In this document: in pieces, positions 12,389 to 20,216 of the stretch
Position numbering within the stretch: position 1 is the first letter of the stretch
How the letters are laid out: every line of letters begins with the position of its first letter
Origin: a virus
Length of the DNA: 21,089 nucleotides
Reading direction: 5' to 3' (one strand)
IMG/VR virus record: IMGVR_UViG_3300029267_001685
Location: 1 to 21,089 of that record
The notes under the pieces: generated by a model
What the model was told of the DNA's origin: nothing
Seen by the model: the letters and a program-made list of their open reading frames with translations, nothing else
Databases searched by the model: none
Made by a program: the position numbers and the translations under genes

Positions 12389-14561
12389 CCCGATCAAAGC
12401 CAGTTTGAAGGATCTTCCCGACTGTATTGTCATTGCGGCCGAGGAGCTGACCATTGCCGCGGCGGCCGGCGAAGGGGACCGGGTTCGGCGGATGGATATT
12501 CGGGCATATAACGGCGGGTTTCTCCGCGTCGAGAAATACCCCTACCCTGTCGTCTGCGACATCAAGGGGATGAGGGTTCGACGGAACAAACTCCCCGTTG
12601 ACCGCGAACACAACCCCGACCGCCTGGTGGGACACATTCACACAATCGACAAGAGCTCAGGCGAGTACATCAACGCTGTCGCGTTTGCCTCCGTACCGGG
12701 GGAGGATCGAGAGCAAATGCTCGCAGCCTACGACAACGACTATCCTTGGGAGGCTTCCATCGAGGTTCGCCCGACGTCCCCTCCCGTGCTAATCCCCGAA
12801 GGGAAAACGGTACGACTCAACGGCCGAGAACATACCGGCCCGTTCATCCTAGCCAAGACCAGCGAGCTTTATCGCATTTCAATTGTCGGACAAGGCGGCG
12901 ACGACGAAGGCGCGACCGTGCGAATCGCGGCGTCTGCCCAAACCCAAAACCACTCAGGAGGTTTACCCATGGATTTCACGGAATGGCTGAAAAAGATGCA
13001 CCTCGACCCCGAGACGCTCACAGACCAGCAGACCGCCTCGCTCAAGGCGAAATTCGACGCCGAGGCCAGCGGAGAAGGCAAGCCGATCAAGGCAAGCGCC
13101 GGCGGCGAAGGAGCCGGCGGAGGCACCCCAACGTCACAGGTCGCCAACCTCCCCGAGTTCGACGAGGTGGAGATCAAGGCCACCTACTCGCATCACGTTG
13201 CGACGTTGGAAGCGGAAGCGGCCGGCTACGACTCCAGCAAGGTCGAGAAGCTGGCGGAGATCAAGGCAAAGGCCCTGGCCGACGGTCTGGAGACCTACCG
13301 CAAGGCCGTCAAAGAGAAATGGCCCGCAATCAAACTCGAAGCCGAGACGATCAAGGCGCAAGCGGACTTCCGCGTCGAGCTGATTCGCGCCGAGCGTCCG
13401 ACCGCTCCGCCGATCCACTCCAGCAGCAAAGACCTCAAGGCCGACGTGATCGAGGCGGCCTTGTCAATCTCGGCCGGCCTGCCGGATTACGAGAAGGCGT
13501 ATTCCGAGAAAACCCTTGAGGCGGCCGACAAGCACTTTCGGCATGTCGGACTGCAAGAGGCGATGCTCATTTGCGCGCGAGCCAACGGCTACACTGGCCG
13601 CGGCTCCTTCCGCTCGGACTTGCGGGGCATCTTCGAAGCGGCCTTCCCGATCCGCGGAGCGTTCACCGCGGTCAGTCTGCCGGGCGTCCTCGGAGCGGCG
13701 GCGAACAAGTTTATCCTGGCCGGCTTCGACAACGTTGAGGATACCTGGCGCGAAATATCGTCGATCAAGCCGGCGGTCGACTTCAAGACCATGACCCGGT
13801 ATCGCCTCCTCGACGGCCTCGAATATGAGGAGGTGGGGGCATCCGGCGAAATCAAGCACGGGTCTCTCTCGGAAGAGAACTACACAAACGCGGCCAAGAC
13901 CTACGCGAAAATGCTAGGCTTGACTCGTGTGGACATTATCAACGACGATCTCGGAGCGTTTGACACAATCCGAACTAAACTCGGTCGCGGAGCCGCGTTG
14001 AAGCTGAACACGGTTTTTTGGACCGCGTTCCTCGACAACTCAACTTTCTTTACGGCCGCTCGCGGCAACTACATGGAAGGCGCCGGTACGACCCTGCAAT
14101 CGTCGCAGTTGACCGCGGCCGTTCTGTTGATGCGGAAGCTGAAAACGCCCTCGGTCCAGGGGCAGGCCGGGCACCCGATTGGCGTGAAGCCGAAAAATCT
14201 CCTGGTGCCGCCTGAGCTTGAGGTGACTGCCGATGAGTTGTACGAGTCGACAAACCTGGTCGGCGGATCCACTAAGTCGACCGCCAAGAACACTCATGCG
14301 GGCAAATACAAGCCCCTGGTGTCAGCCTACTTGTCCGACTCAGCGATTACCAATTACTCGCTAACGGGGTGGTATTTGCTCGGGGACAAGAACGACTTGC
14401 CGGTCATGGAAGTCGTCTTCCTCAACAACCAACAGACCCCCACCGTGGAATCGGCGGAGGCCGACTTCAATGTTCTCGGCGTCCAATTCCGCGGGTACCA
14501 CGACTTCGGAGCCGCCAAAGCCGAATACAACGGCGGAGTGAAATCCAAGGGCGCTGCGTAG
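12375..14561 (+). CDS. Prohead protease-scaffold-major capsid protein fusion
   Basis: A 728-residue fusion. Residues 1-170 are a prohead-protease-like domain: LPVDREHNPDRLVGH (catalytic-type His about 79) and EASIEV (Ser about 128), like the U35/Mu-I proteases. Residues about 200-340 form a charged helical scaffold-like region. The remainder (FRSDLRGIFEAAFPI, then a capsid-like core with DTWREISSIK and LLVPPELE) resembles the major capsid protein of Mu gpT-type phages. The start is ATG 12375 with GGAG upstream, overlapping the portal end. A strong internal start at 12969 should give a protease-free 530-aa scaffold-capsid product. Cleavage sites are not evident by eye. Family assignment good; order of processing inferred. 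Confidence 0.88.
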   Translation: MRKSSPIKASLKDLPDCIVIAAEELTIAAAAGEGDRVRRMDIRAYNGGFLRVEKYPYPVVCDIKGMRVRRNKLPVDREHNPDRLVGHIHTIDKSSGEYINAVAFASVPGEDREQMLAAYDNDYPWEASIEVRPTSPPVLIPEGKTVRLNGREHTGPFILAKTSELYRISIVGQGGDDEGATVRIAASAQTQNHSGGLPMDFTEWLKKMHLDPETLTDQQTASLKAKFDAEASGEGKPIKASAGGEGAGGGTPTSQVANLPEFDEVEIKATYSHHVATLEAEAAGYDSSKVEKLAEIKAKALADGLETYRKAVKEKWPAIKLEAETIKAQADFRVELIRAERPTAPPIHSSSKDLKADVIEAALSISAGLPDYEKAYSEKTLEAADKHFRHVGLQEAMLICARANGYTGRGSFRSDLRGIFEAAFPIRGAFTAVSLPGVLGAAANKFILAGFDNVEDTWREISSIKPAVDFKTMTRYRLLDGLEYEEVGASGEIKHGSLSEENYTNAAKTYAKMLGLTRVDIINDDLGAFDTIRTKLGRGAALKLNTVFWTAFLDNSTFFTAARGNYMEGAGTTLQSSQLTAAVLLMRKLKTPSVQGQAGHPIGVKPKNLLVPPELEVTADELYESTNLVGGSTKSTAKNTHAGKYKPLVSAYLSDSAITNYSLTGWYLLGDKNDLPVMEVVFLNNQQTPTVESAEADFNVLGVQFRGYHDFGAAKAEYNGGVKSKGAA
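12956..12971 (+). promoter_or_regulatory. Strong internal ribosome binding site and in-frame ATG
   Basis: AGGAGG (12956-12961) followed after 7 nt by an in-frame ATG (12969-12971), codon 199 of the fusion gene, at the join between protease and scaffold. Translation from here would make the abundant capsid precursor without one protease per subunit. Confidence 0.65.
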
Positions 14562-14571
14562 CTCTGGCTCG

Positions 14572-14604
14572 ACCCGGCGGGTAGCCTGCCCCTGCCCGCC
14601 GGGT
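14572..14604 (+). other. GC-rich stem-loop after the capsid gene
   Basis: A perfect 10-bp stem (14572-14581 with 14595-14604) and 13-nt loop, ten bases after the capsid stop. No T-run follows, so it is probably a message-protecting or partial attenuation hairpin rather than a full terminator. Confidence 0.5.
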
Positions 14605-14629
14605 GCCATATTTCAGCAGGGGCAAAACC

Positions 14630-14658
14630 AACGAACCAAACAGTAACGAACCAAACAG
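14630..14658 (+). repeat. Tandem 14-bp repeat just before the decoration-protein RBS
   Basis: AACGAACCAAACAG occurs at 14630-14643 and again at 14645-14658, the second running into the AGGAGG of the next gene. An A-rich, unstructured leader like this may raise translation. Confidence 0.6.
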
Positions 14659-14668
14659 GAGGCCAGTC

Positions 14669-16063
14669 ATGGCTCAAACACAAACACCCTCGCAACTGGC
14701 CGAAGACAACGGCCGGTACATTCCGCACACCCCGTCAAGTGCCGTCTATGGCGGCGACGTCGTAGTCGTGGGCACGATGCCCCTCATTGCTCCCGTCGAC
14801 ATCGCGGCCGCCGCCCTCGGGGCGCTTGACTCCGGTGGTATCTGGAAGGTCCCAAACACCGACGGCGAAAGCGGCTCCGAAGGGGACGCAATCTATTGGG
14901 ACGAAAACGGCAACCCCGAGGTCGGTACCGTGGGAACCGGATCCGCGACCGCGACCGCGAGCGGCAACCACCTCATGGGGTTTGCGGTGGCAGACTGGTC
15001 TGCGACGGATCGATTCATCCACGTCAAAATGACGTGTGCCGAGCGGACCGCGACCATCGCCGGCAGCGTGACAGCCGACGACATCACCGGCTCGGACTCC
15101 AGCCTCGGCATCGCCGGCAAGGCGGGAGCGAGCGGGGCCGGTGGCGCGATCGCGGTCACCGGTGGTGCTGGTGATACGGGCGCCGGCGGGGCGGTTACAG
15201 TCACGGGTGGTGCTGGTTCGTCCGAGGCCGGCGGAGCCGTGAGCATGGTCGGTGGTGCTGGCAACGGTGCCAACGCCGGCGGAGCGGCGAGCGTGACCGG
15301 TGGAGCTGGTGGAGCTGCTGGAGCCGGCGGAGCCGCGTCTTTAACCGGCGGGGCGCCGGCGAGCGGCAACGCGGCCGGCGGAGCGGCGAGCGTAGCGGGC
15401 GGAGCGGGCTCGGGTACCGGGGCCGGTGGTGCGACCACCCTGGTCGGCGGTGCATCGGGATCCGGTGCGACCGGCAACGGTGGCGCGATCTCGGCCACGG
15501 GCGGAGCCGCGTCGTCCACGAACGGAGCCGGCGGAGCGGCCAGTCTGGTCGGTGGTGCTGGTGCTGGTACGGGCGCCGGCGGCGCAATCGCCATCACGGG
15601 CGGCGAGAGTGGAGCCGGGGCAACCGGCAACGGCGGCGCAGTCGCCATTACTGGCGGGGCCGCGGGCTCGACGAACGGCAACGGCGGCGACATCACGCTG
15701 ACGCCGGGTGCCCTGGCCGGTACCGGGCGGAACGGAAAGGTTCACCTAGACGGGTTCTGCGCACTCATGACCGCTCAGACGATTGACATGAGTGACGCGC
15801 AGGTCGCGTTGACCGCGGTGACCCTCACGGGCAACTGGCTCCTGGTGGATCCGAACTCTTCGGGCGCCAGTGAAAATCTGTTGCTCCCGCCGGAAGCCGA
15901 CATGGCCGATGTCATGCTCATTATCAAAAACACTGGCGGCGAGCATATCGCCCTGCAAAACGACGCCGGCGGCGCAATCGGCACAATCGAGGACGCCGAG
16001 GCGGCTCTGGTGCATTGCGACGGTACCACCTGGACAATCATCCAGTTCACCGAGACGACGTAG
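14669..16063 (+). CDS. DUF2190-type capsid decoration protein with glycine-rich repeat and C-terminal domain
   Basis: A 464-residue protein in three parts. Residues 1-125 match the DUF2190 capsid-decoration pattern (DNGRYIPHTPSSAVYGGDVV, PVDIAAAALGALDSGG, EGDAIYWDENG). Residues about 147-353 hold twelve repeats of 15-18 residues with consensus (A/N)GGA-x-x-(V/L/I)-(T/V)-GGA, almost free of charge, a composition compatible with a polyglycine-II or stacked beta fibre. Residues 354-464 form a small beta-rich domain with ENLLLPPEADMADVMLIIKN and ending GTTWTIIQF. The start at ATG 14669 has AGGAGG upstream and a tandem leader repeat. It sits directly after the capsid gene, as cement proteins do. 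I infer surface fibres on the capsid; the ligand is unknown. Confidence 0.82.
   Translation: MAQTQTPSQLAEDNGRYIPHTPSSAVYGGDVVVVGTMPLIAPVDIAAAALGALDSGGIWKVPNTDGESGSEGDAIYWDENGNPEVGTVGTGSATATASGNHLMGFAVADWSATDRFIHVKMTCAERTATIAGSVTADDITGSDSSLGIAGKAGASGAGGAIAVTGGAGDTGAGGAVTVTGGAGSSEAGGAVSMVGGAGNGANAGGAASVTGGAGGAAGAGGAASLTGGAPASGNAAGGAASVAGGAGSGTGAGGATTLVGGASGSGATGNGGAISATGGAASSTNGAGGAASLVGGAGAGTGAGGAIAITGGESGAGATGNGGAVAITGGAAGSTNGNGGDITLTPGALAGTGRNGKVHLDGFCALMTAQTIDMSDAQVALTAVTLTGNWLLVDPNSSGASENLLLPPEADMADVMLIIKNTGGEHIALQNDAGGAIGTIEDAEAALVHCDGTTWTIIQFTETT
15107..15727 (+). repeat. Coding glycine-rich repeat array, twelve units
   Basis: About 620 bp of imperfect 45-54-bp units encoding AGGAxxVTGGAGxxxG-type peptides. 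Units differ in codons and in spacer lengths (15 to 18 residues), so the array is diverged rather than freshly duplicated. GCCGGCGGAGC and GGTGGTGCTGG recur. Confidence 0.85.
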
Positions 16064-16076
16064 TTTGTTTTCTCCA

Positions 16077-16115
16077 CCCTCCGTCCCCGGTCTGATACTC
16101 GCCGGGGGCGGAGGG
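16077..16115 (+). other. Long GC-rich stem-loop after the decoration gene
   Basis: A 14-bp stem (16077-16090 with 16102-16115, one T-G pair) with an 11-nt loop, between the decoration-gene stop and the next ATG (16133). No T-run after it; likely an mRNA-protecting or attenuating hairpin. Confidence 0.55.
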
Positions 16116-16132
16116 GCCTCGGATAAGGTGCG

Positions 16133-16507
16133 ATGGGAAATATTTTTGAAGACGGCGCCAACGCCTTGCTCGACGACTTCGCGGAGTCGGCGAGCGTTCG
16201 CGTAAAGTACACGCAAGGCACGGCCGTATGTCAGTGGTCCGCCACCCTCGGCCGGCATGAGTATCAAACCGAGGACGAGATGGGAATTATGGTCACACGC
16301 TGGACCGACCTGGACTTCCACGGTCGAGCGAGCGACCTGATTATCGGAGGCGACCCGGTTATCCCCGCACCTGGCGACACAATCGAGTTATTTCGAGGGC
16401 GGGACACGGAAACCTATGAAGTTCTGCCGGTGGATCGACAGTGTTACAAGCTGGACCCCACTCAACAAAAAATCACAATTTTCACGAAGCGGATCAATAA
16501 GGCATGA
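16133..16507 (+). CDS. Putative head-tail connector / head closure protein
   Basis: A 124-residue protein. The pattern VRVKYTQGTAVCQWSATLGR, the segment DTIELFRGRDTETYEVLPVD and a C-terminal ITIFTKRI strand suggest a small beta-barrel head-closure or head-tail joining protein. The position, just after decoration protein and before a tail-completion candidate, fits lambda gpFII or HK97 gp7-like roles. The start has AAGG upstream and lies shortly after the hairpin. Its stop overlaps the next ATG (ATGA at 16504). No direct family hallmark, so the name rests on order and shape. Confidence 0.6.
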   Translation: MGNIFEDGANALLDDFAESASVRVKYTQGTAVCQWSATLGRHEYQTEDEMGIMVTRWTDLDFHGRASDLIIGGDPVIPAPGDTIELFRGRDTETYEVLPVDRQCYKLDPTQQKITIFTKRINKA

Positions 16508-16950
16508 CCAACGCGGCCATCATAGACACAGCCGACGCTCTGGTGAGCTTCCTGAATGAGGACCACTCCTGGTCGCAATCGTTCACGGCGGCCAGGGCGG
16601 CTATCGACTTCAATGATGAGCTGGCGGACGACGGCCTTCACGTCGACGTGGCGATAGGCCGGTCCGCGGAAGGTGAACCACTCTCGGGAGACGTTCAGGA
16701 GGATTCATACCTCATTGACGTGGGGGTCCGAAAGAAGTGTGACGTGAGCGACACGTCCGTTACCGACCCGTTGTGGTTGCTGGTGCAAGAGATCCGCGAC
16801 GTGTGCTTGAACTCGCGACTGACAGACCATGAGGCGGCGGTCTGCGTTGGGTGGCAACAGAAGCCGACCTACTATCGTTCGCACGCTCGGAAGTTCCGCC
16901 AGTTCACGTCCGTCGTCACGCTCGAATTTTCCATATCGAGAGACCTGTAA
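16504..16950 (+). CDS. Putative tail terminator / tail completion protein
   Basis: A 148-residue acidic protein beginning with the helix TNAAIIDTADALVSFLNEDH, then VDVAIGRSAEGEP, a strand YLIDVGVRKKC, the helix WLLVQEIRDVCLN and a last strand FTSVVTLEFSISRDL. This alpha-beta-alpha arrangement resembles tail-terminator (gpU/gp10-like) proteins that cap the tail tube at the head. Translation is coupled to the preceding gene by a four-base overlap. Similar small genes lie at this position in many siphophages. The assignment is by fold pattern and order only. Confidence 0.6.
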   Translation: MTNAAIIDTADALVSFLNEDHSWSQSFTAARAAIDFNDELADDGLHVDVAIGRSAEGEPLSGDVQEDSYLIDVGVRKKCDVSDTSVTDPLWLLVQEIRDVCLNSRLTDHEAAVCVGWQQKPTYYRSHARKFRQFTSVVTLEFSISRDL

Positions 16951-16963
16951 AGGATCGAAAGCC

Positions 16964-18130
16964 ATGACTCTCCCAACAGTCTTTCACCAGGAAGTACATT
17001 TCGCGGAGGCGGTGACGTTCGCGAAGGATACCACTCTTCCCGACGGCACAATCACAGACGATATGGTCTCAGCCGGGGCGGACATCGCGGCGAGCAAGCT
17101 CCAACACCAGTATGAAAAGACTATCGCAGACGATAGCAACGTCACGCCGGAATCGTTCACGCGGGTAATTCACCATGTCGTAGGCGCAACGGGCGTGCTG
17201 GTCGGATTCAAGGCGGGGGCGGTGGTCGCGGCGACGGCCGGCTCGGTGGAGCTGGACGTCAGGAAAAACGGCACCACGGTATTGACCGGGGTAGTCACTG
17301 TGGACAGCTCCGTCGCGGCCTACGGATCCATTTCGGGAACCCTATCGGTGACTGCGCTGGCCGTTGGCGACGTGCTTGAAATAGTCCAACAGGTCAAGGG
17401 CTACGATACCGGCGACTTCGAATATGACGAGGAGTTCTCGAAGGACGCCGGGGATACCTTGCCGGACTATTGGGCCGTCGACGCCGAGACGGCTAACTCT
17501 ACCGAGGATTACGTCACCGACGAAGTAGGCGGCGGCTATTCGCTTATCAACTCCAGCGATTCGGAGGCGCAGTCTACGCAATTGTTCGGCGGTGACAACC
17601 TCCAAATCGACCTCAACGAAAAGCCGATTGTGGAGTTCTGGATTCGTATGGATCTTACCGGAACGAACGCTCTCGGATCCGCCGACCAGCGGCTCGTGAT
17701 CGGCGTGTGTGGCAACCACACGAACGCCGAAGACTCGCTAGATGCCGTGACTACAAGTGCGTGGTTTCGCATGGAAGGCACCTCCGCAAACATTCTGGTC
17801 GAAGCCGACGACAACAATACCAACACGGACGATCAAGACTCGGGCGTCGACCTGGTAGACAACGCGGAAAATCATTTCCTTATTGACTTCTCGGATCTCT
17901 CGGCCGTGAAGTTTGAGATCAACGGCGTCGAGCAAAGCGGGGCGGCGGTAGTCATGAGCGACATAAGCTCCGAGACGAAGGTCCAGCCTATCGTGTGCCT
18001 CCAGCGGGACGCCGGGGCGGAAGAGGAAAAAATCTACATTGACCGGTTCCGCGTTCGTGGCGGCCGGTCCGGCGGCGGCCTTCCGAAGGGCGTCTATTCA
18101 TCCCTGGTGTGGAGAGAAGACGCGGCATAG
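16964..18130 (+). CDS. Virion protein with lectin-like (concanavalin-type) C-terminal domain
   Basis: A 388-residue protein starting at ATG 16964, preceded by AAAGGA. The N-terminal part HQEVHFAEAVTFAKDTTLPD and MVSAGADIAASKLQHQYEKT is of a kind seen in phage structural proteins; a small beta domain (about 60-145) follows. Residues about 150-380 form a beta-sandwich-like, Asp/Ser/Asn-rich region containing PIVEFWIRMDLTG, FRMEGTSANILVEAD and KIYIDRFRVRGG, similar to lectin/LamG-type jelly rolls. A carbohydrate-binding surface or tail-attached adhesin is therefore possible. An unusual insertion in the middle of the connector genes. No catalytic motif seen. Confidence 0.65.
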   Translation: MTLPTVFHQEVHFAEAVTFAKDTTLPDGTITDDMVSAGADIAASKLQHQYEKTIADDSNVTPESFTRVIHHVVGATGVLVGFKAGAVVAATAGSVELDVRKNGTTVLTGVVTVDSSVAAYGSISGTLSVTALAVGDVLEIVQQVKGYDTGDFEYDEEFSKDAGDTLPDYWAVDAETANSTEDYVTDEVGGGYSLINSSDSEAQSTQLFGGDNLQIDLNEKPIVEFWIRMDLTGTNALGSADQRLVIGVCGNHTNAEDSLDAVTTSAWFRMEGTSANILVEADDNNTNTDDQDSGVDLVDNAENHFLIDFSDLSAVKFEINGVEQSGAAVVMSDISSETKVQPIVCLQRDAGAEEEKIYIDRFRVRGGRSGGGLPKGVYSSLVWREDAA

Positions 18131-18138
18131 GGAACATC

Positions 18139-18540
18139 ATGTTCGGCATGAAAAGCAAGGTTATCGACGAACACCACAAGGTCGCGGCGGCGGCCAGTCG
18201 GGCGACGTATCGCAACCTCTTCCATGCCGCGGCGTCGATCCGCAAGACCGCTATTCAGTCTATCGAGCGTTCGCCGGATCCGAGCGAAGAGGGGGAGCCA
18301 CCTCACACGCGAGGTTTCCGTCGGGGCGGGCTTCCCGAGGCAATCCTCTTCGAGGTGGAGTTGAGGGACGAACAAGCGGTCATTGGAGTGGACGCCGGCA
18401 AGCTCGGGCGGGCGGGCGAGCCTCACGAGCACGGCACACGATACAAGGGCGACAAGTTTGAAGCCAGGCCCTTCATGGGTCCGGCACTCGAAGCGAACCT
18501 CGATAGATTTGCCCGAGGGTGGGCTGGATCTATCGGCTAA
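18139..18540 (+). CDS. HK97 gp10-like tail completion protein
   Basis: A 133-residue protein starting MFGMKSKVIDEHHKVAAAAS. The helix with ATYRNLFHAAASIRKTAIQS and the C-terminal EARPFMGPALEANLDRFARG are typical of the HK97-gp10-like/virion-morphogenesis family, which terminates the tail tube and binds the head connector. Length matches (110-150 aa). ATG 18139 is used because AGGG precedes it; ATG 18148 is another option. It sits immediately upstream of the likely tail tube gene, as is usual. Confidence 0.75.
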   Translation: MFGMKSKVIDEHHKVAAAASRATYRNLFHAAASIRKTAIQSIERSPDPSEEGEPPHTRGFRRGGLPEAILFEVELRDEQAVIGVDAGKLGRAGEPHEHGTRYKGDKFEARPFMGPALEANLDRFARGWAGSIG

Positions 18541-18559
18541 CAAACAGGGAGTAAATACC

Positions 18560-18988
18560 ATGGCCGCAACTGGCGTCAAAATGGGGTTTGAGGGAAAGAT
18601 TTACTATGGTGCCATCGGCTCGACGGCCGAGACGGAGATCACCAACAGCCGGGACATCGCCTATTCGATTGACCCCGAGAAAGGCGACACAACGGTCCGC
18701 GGGTCCGGCAGCTCCCCCCCGATCAATACGGAGCGGGTTACGGCCCTTGGGATCTCGATTGAGTGGACGATGCTCCGCCGGACGGATGCGACTCTCGAGT
18801 CGCTCCTGGCAGCGGCTATCGCCGGTACCGGCGTTGCGATCCGCACAAAGGACTTCTCCAGCGGCAAGGGGTTCGACGGGGATTGCAGTCTCGGCGTGAA
18901 GCTAGGCAAACCGTTGAAGGGCGAGCAGACCTACCAATTCACCGCCACCCCCACCGACGAACAGCGGACGCCGAGCCTGTATATCTAG
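18560..18988 (+). CDS. Putative tail tube (major tail) protein
   Basis: A 142-residue protein, start ATG 18560 after GGGAGT. The sequence KMGFEGKIYYGAIGSTAETE then ITNSRDIAYSIDPEKGDTTV, a helix TDATLESLLAAAIAG and the final KPLKGEQTYQFTATPTDEQR has the alternating strands and central helix of siphophage tail tube proteins. Position, after the gp10-like gene and before chaperone genes and tape measure, agrees. The following gene is a second candidate for tube or tail-associated protein, so which of the two forms the tube is open. Confidence 0.6.
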   Translation: MAATGVKMGFEGKIYYGAIGSTAETEITNSRDIAYSIDPEKGDTTVRGSGSSPPINTERVTALGISIEWTMLRRTDATLESLLAAAIAGTGVAIRTKDFSSGKGFDGDCSLGVKLGKPLKGEQTYQFTATPTDEQRTPSLYI

Positions 18989-19039
18989 GATCGGGATTCG
19001 GGATTCCACAAACAGCAAAACGAAATAAGGAATTGAATC

Positions 19040-19657
19040 ATGGCTACGGGAAAATTGCTCATCTCGGCGGAGATCGGCGGGAAGCAAATCAGCGAATCCT
19101 TCGACAAGACCGGGGACGCCGCCGAAGCTCTACCTGACATTGTTCTCACTGGCGGCCAGGCGGTAGGGAGTTGGGTCAAGACCGACGCCGACACCGCGGC
19201 CGGAACCCTGACGAACGGGCACGGGTACTCGACGGGCAAGATGGACGTCTACTGGACGTCGGGCACCACCGGGCTCGAAATGCGGTACGACGTCGACGTC
19301 ACTGTGACCGACGACGATATTGCGCTCGACGGCGGCAGCGGTGACGACTTCCCCGCAACGGCCGATGCGACGGTGGTTGTCTGTGCTCACCAGCAAATCA
19401 ACATGGCAATCGACGGTGACAATCTCGACGCCTTCGCGGCTCTGGCCGGTGTGCGGGCTCACATTCACGCCGAGGACGCGGACGCCGATGTTATCGGCGA
19501 CATCGACCTGTACGCTGATGAGGTGTACTTGTGGCACGATACTTGCGACCACGCAAACCCATTGACCGGGGATCCGGTGACCGTGCTCTATGTGAGCCAG
19601 GGGACCGTGACAGACGACACTATCACCATTATGAGATTGCAGGACTCGACTCCGTAA
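19040..19657 (+). CDS. Acidic virion protein of unknown family, 205 aa
   Basis: Not assigned to a family. The protein starts MATGKLLISAEIGGKQISES and is strikingly acidic, with many Asp (for example VTVTDDDIALDGGSGDD and DADADVIGDIDLYADEVYLW), which suggests calcium-binding loops or a beta-rich virion part. A good AAGGA lies upstream of the ATG. It follows the tail tube candidate and precedes the chaperone genes, so a tail-tube decoration or an alternative tube protein is plausible. No membrane segment or signal peptide. Confidence 0.6.
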   Translation: MATGKLLISAEIGGKQISESFDKTGDAAEALPDIVLTGGQAVGSWVKTDADTAAGTLTNGHGYSTGKMDVYWTSGTTGLEMRYDVDVTVTDDDIALDGGSGDDFPATADATVVVCAHQQINMAIDGDNLDAFAALAGVRAHIHAEDADADVIGDIDLYADEVYLWHDTCDHANPLTGDPVTVLYVSQGTVTDDTITIMRLQDSTP

Positions 19658-19701
19658 ACAACTCGACCGGGGCAATCACACTCAACAAAGGGAACTAGGG
19701 C

Positions 19702-20199
19702 ATGGCAAAGTTCACTGACGGACTCAAACGCGAATGGACCATCACGGTCACCACCGGGGCAATAAAGAAGGTTCGAAAGGCCCTCAATATCGACTTGGCG
19801 GACATTGACCAGGCGACATACAGCCGCCTAGCCAATGATCCGATTCTCCTGGTGGATCTCCTCTGGCTACTCATGGAAGCGGCCGCCAAACAGCGTGAGG
19901 TTACTGAGGAGTCATTTGCGGAGGGGTTGGTCGGGGATCCGATTGACTCAGCGACGGCGGCACTACTGGAGGCCGTCGCGGATTTTTTCCCCGCTCAGAA
20001 GAGGTCCCTGCTCAAGACAGCGACAGCGAAACAACTGGCGGTGCAACAGAAGGGGCTCGACCTGGCGATAGCGAAGGTGGGGGATCCAACGTTGGAGGCG
20101 AAGCTGGTCGAGGCGATGGAAACAAAGATGGACCGGGAGGTCGAGGACCTGTTGATCCGGTTGATCTCGCCTACGAGCTCGCCGGCCAATGCGGAGTAG
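19702..20199 (+). CDS. Tail assembly chaperone, G-like part
   Basis: A 165-residue helical protein (FTDGLKREWTITVTTGAIKK, then LVDLLWLLMEAAAKQ, LEAVADFFPAQKRSLLK and a final helix) with the size, order and composition of the gpG-type chaperones that coat the tape measure. It stops at 20199, and the protein homologous in pattern to gpT continues in the -1 frame across the stop. The start is ATG 19702 with an AGGG site. No catalytic features. The pair lies directly before the tape measure as in nearly all siphophages. Confidence 0.72.
   Translation: MAKFTDGLKREWTITVTTGAIKKVRKALNIDLADIDQATYSRLANDPILLVDLLWLLMEAAAKQREVTEESFAEGLVGDPIDSATAALLEAVADFFPAQKRSLLKTATAKQLAVQQKGLDLAIAKVGDPTLEAKLVEAMETKMDREVEDLLIRLISPTSSPANAE
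19983..19989 (+). other. Candidate -1 frameshift heptamer T-TTT-TTC
   Basis: In the G-like reading frame this reads T TTT TTC, a perfect X-XXY-YYZ slippery site, followed by CCCC. The -1 frame is open from here to 20441. It is 200 bases before the G-like stop, further upstream than usual, so its use is doubtful. Confidence 0.4.
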
Positions 20200-20216
20200 A
20201 CCCCGACCCGAAGACT

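Noticed and set aside
14893-15696. A 267-codon leftward ORF rich in Pro and Ala
   Set aside because: It is the mirror image of the glycine-rich repeat in the decoration gene and has no ribosome binding site.
15107-15727. The repeated DNA as a CRISPR or satellite array
   Set aside because: The repeats keep the reading frame, vary in length by whole codons and encode a regular glycine-rich peptide; no unique spacers between identical repeats.
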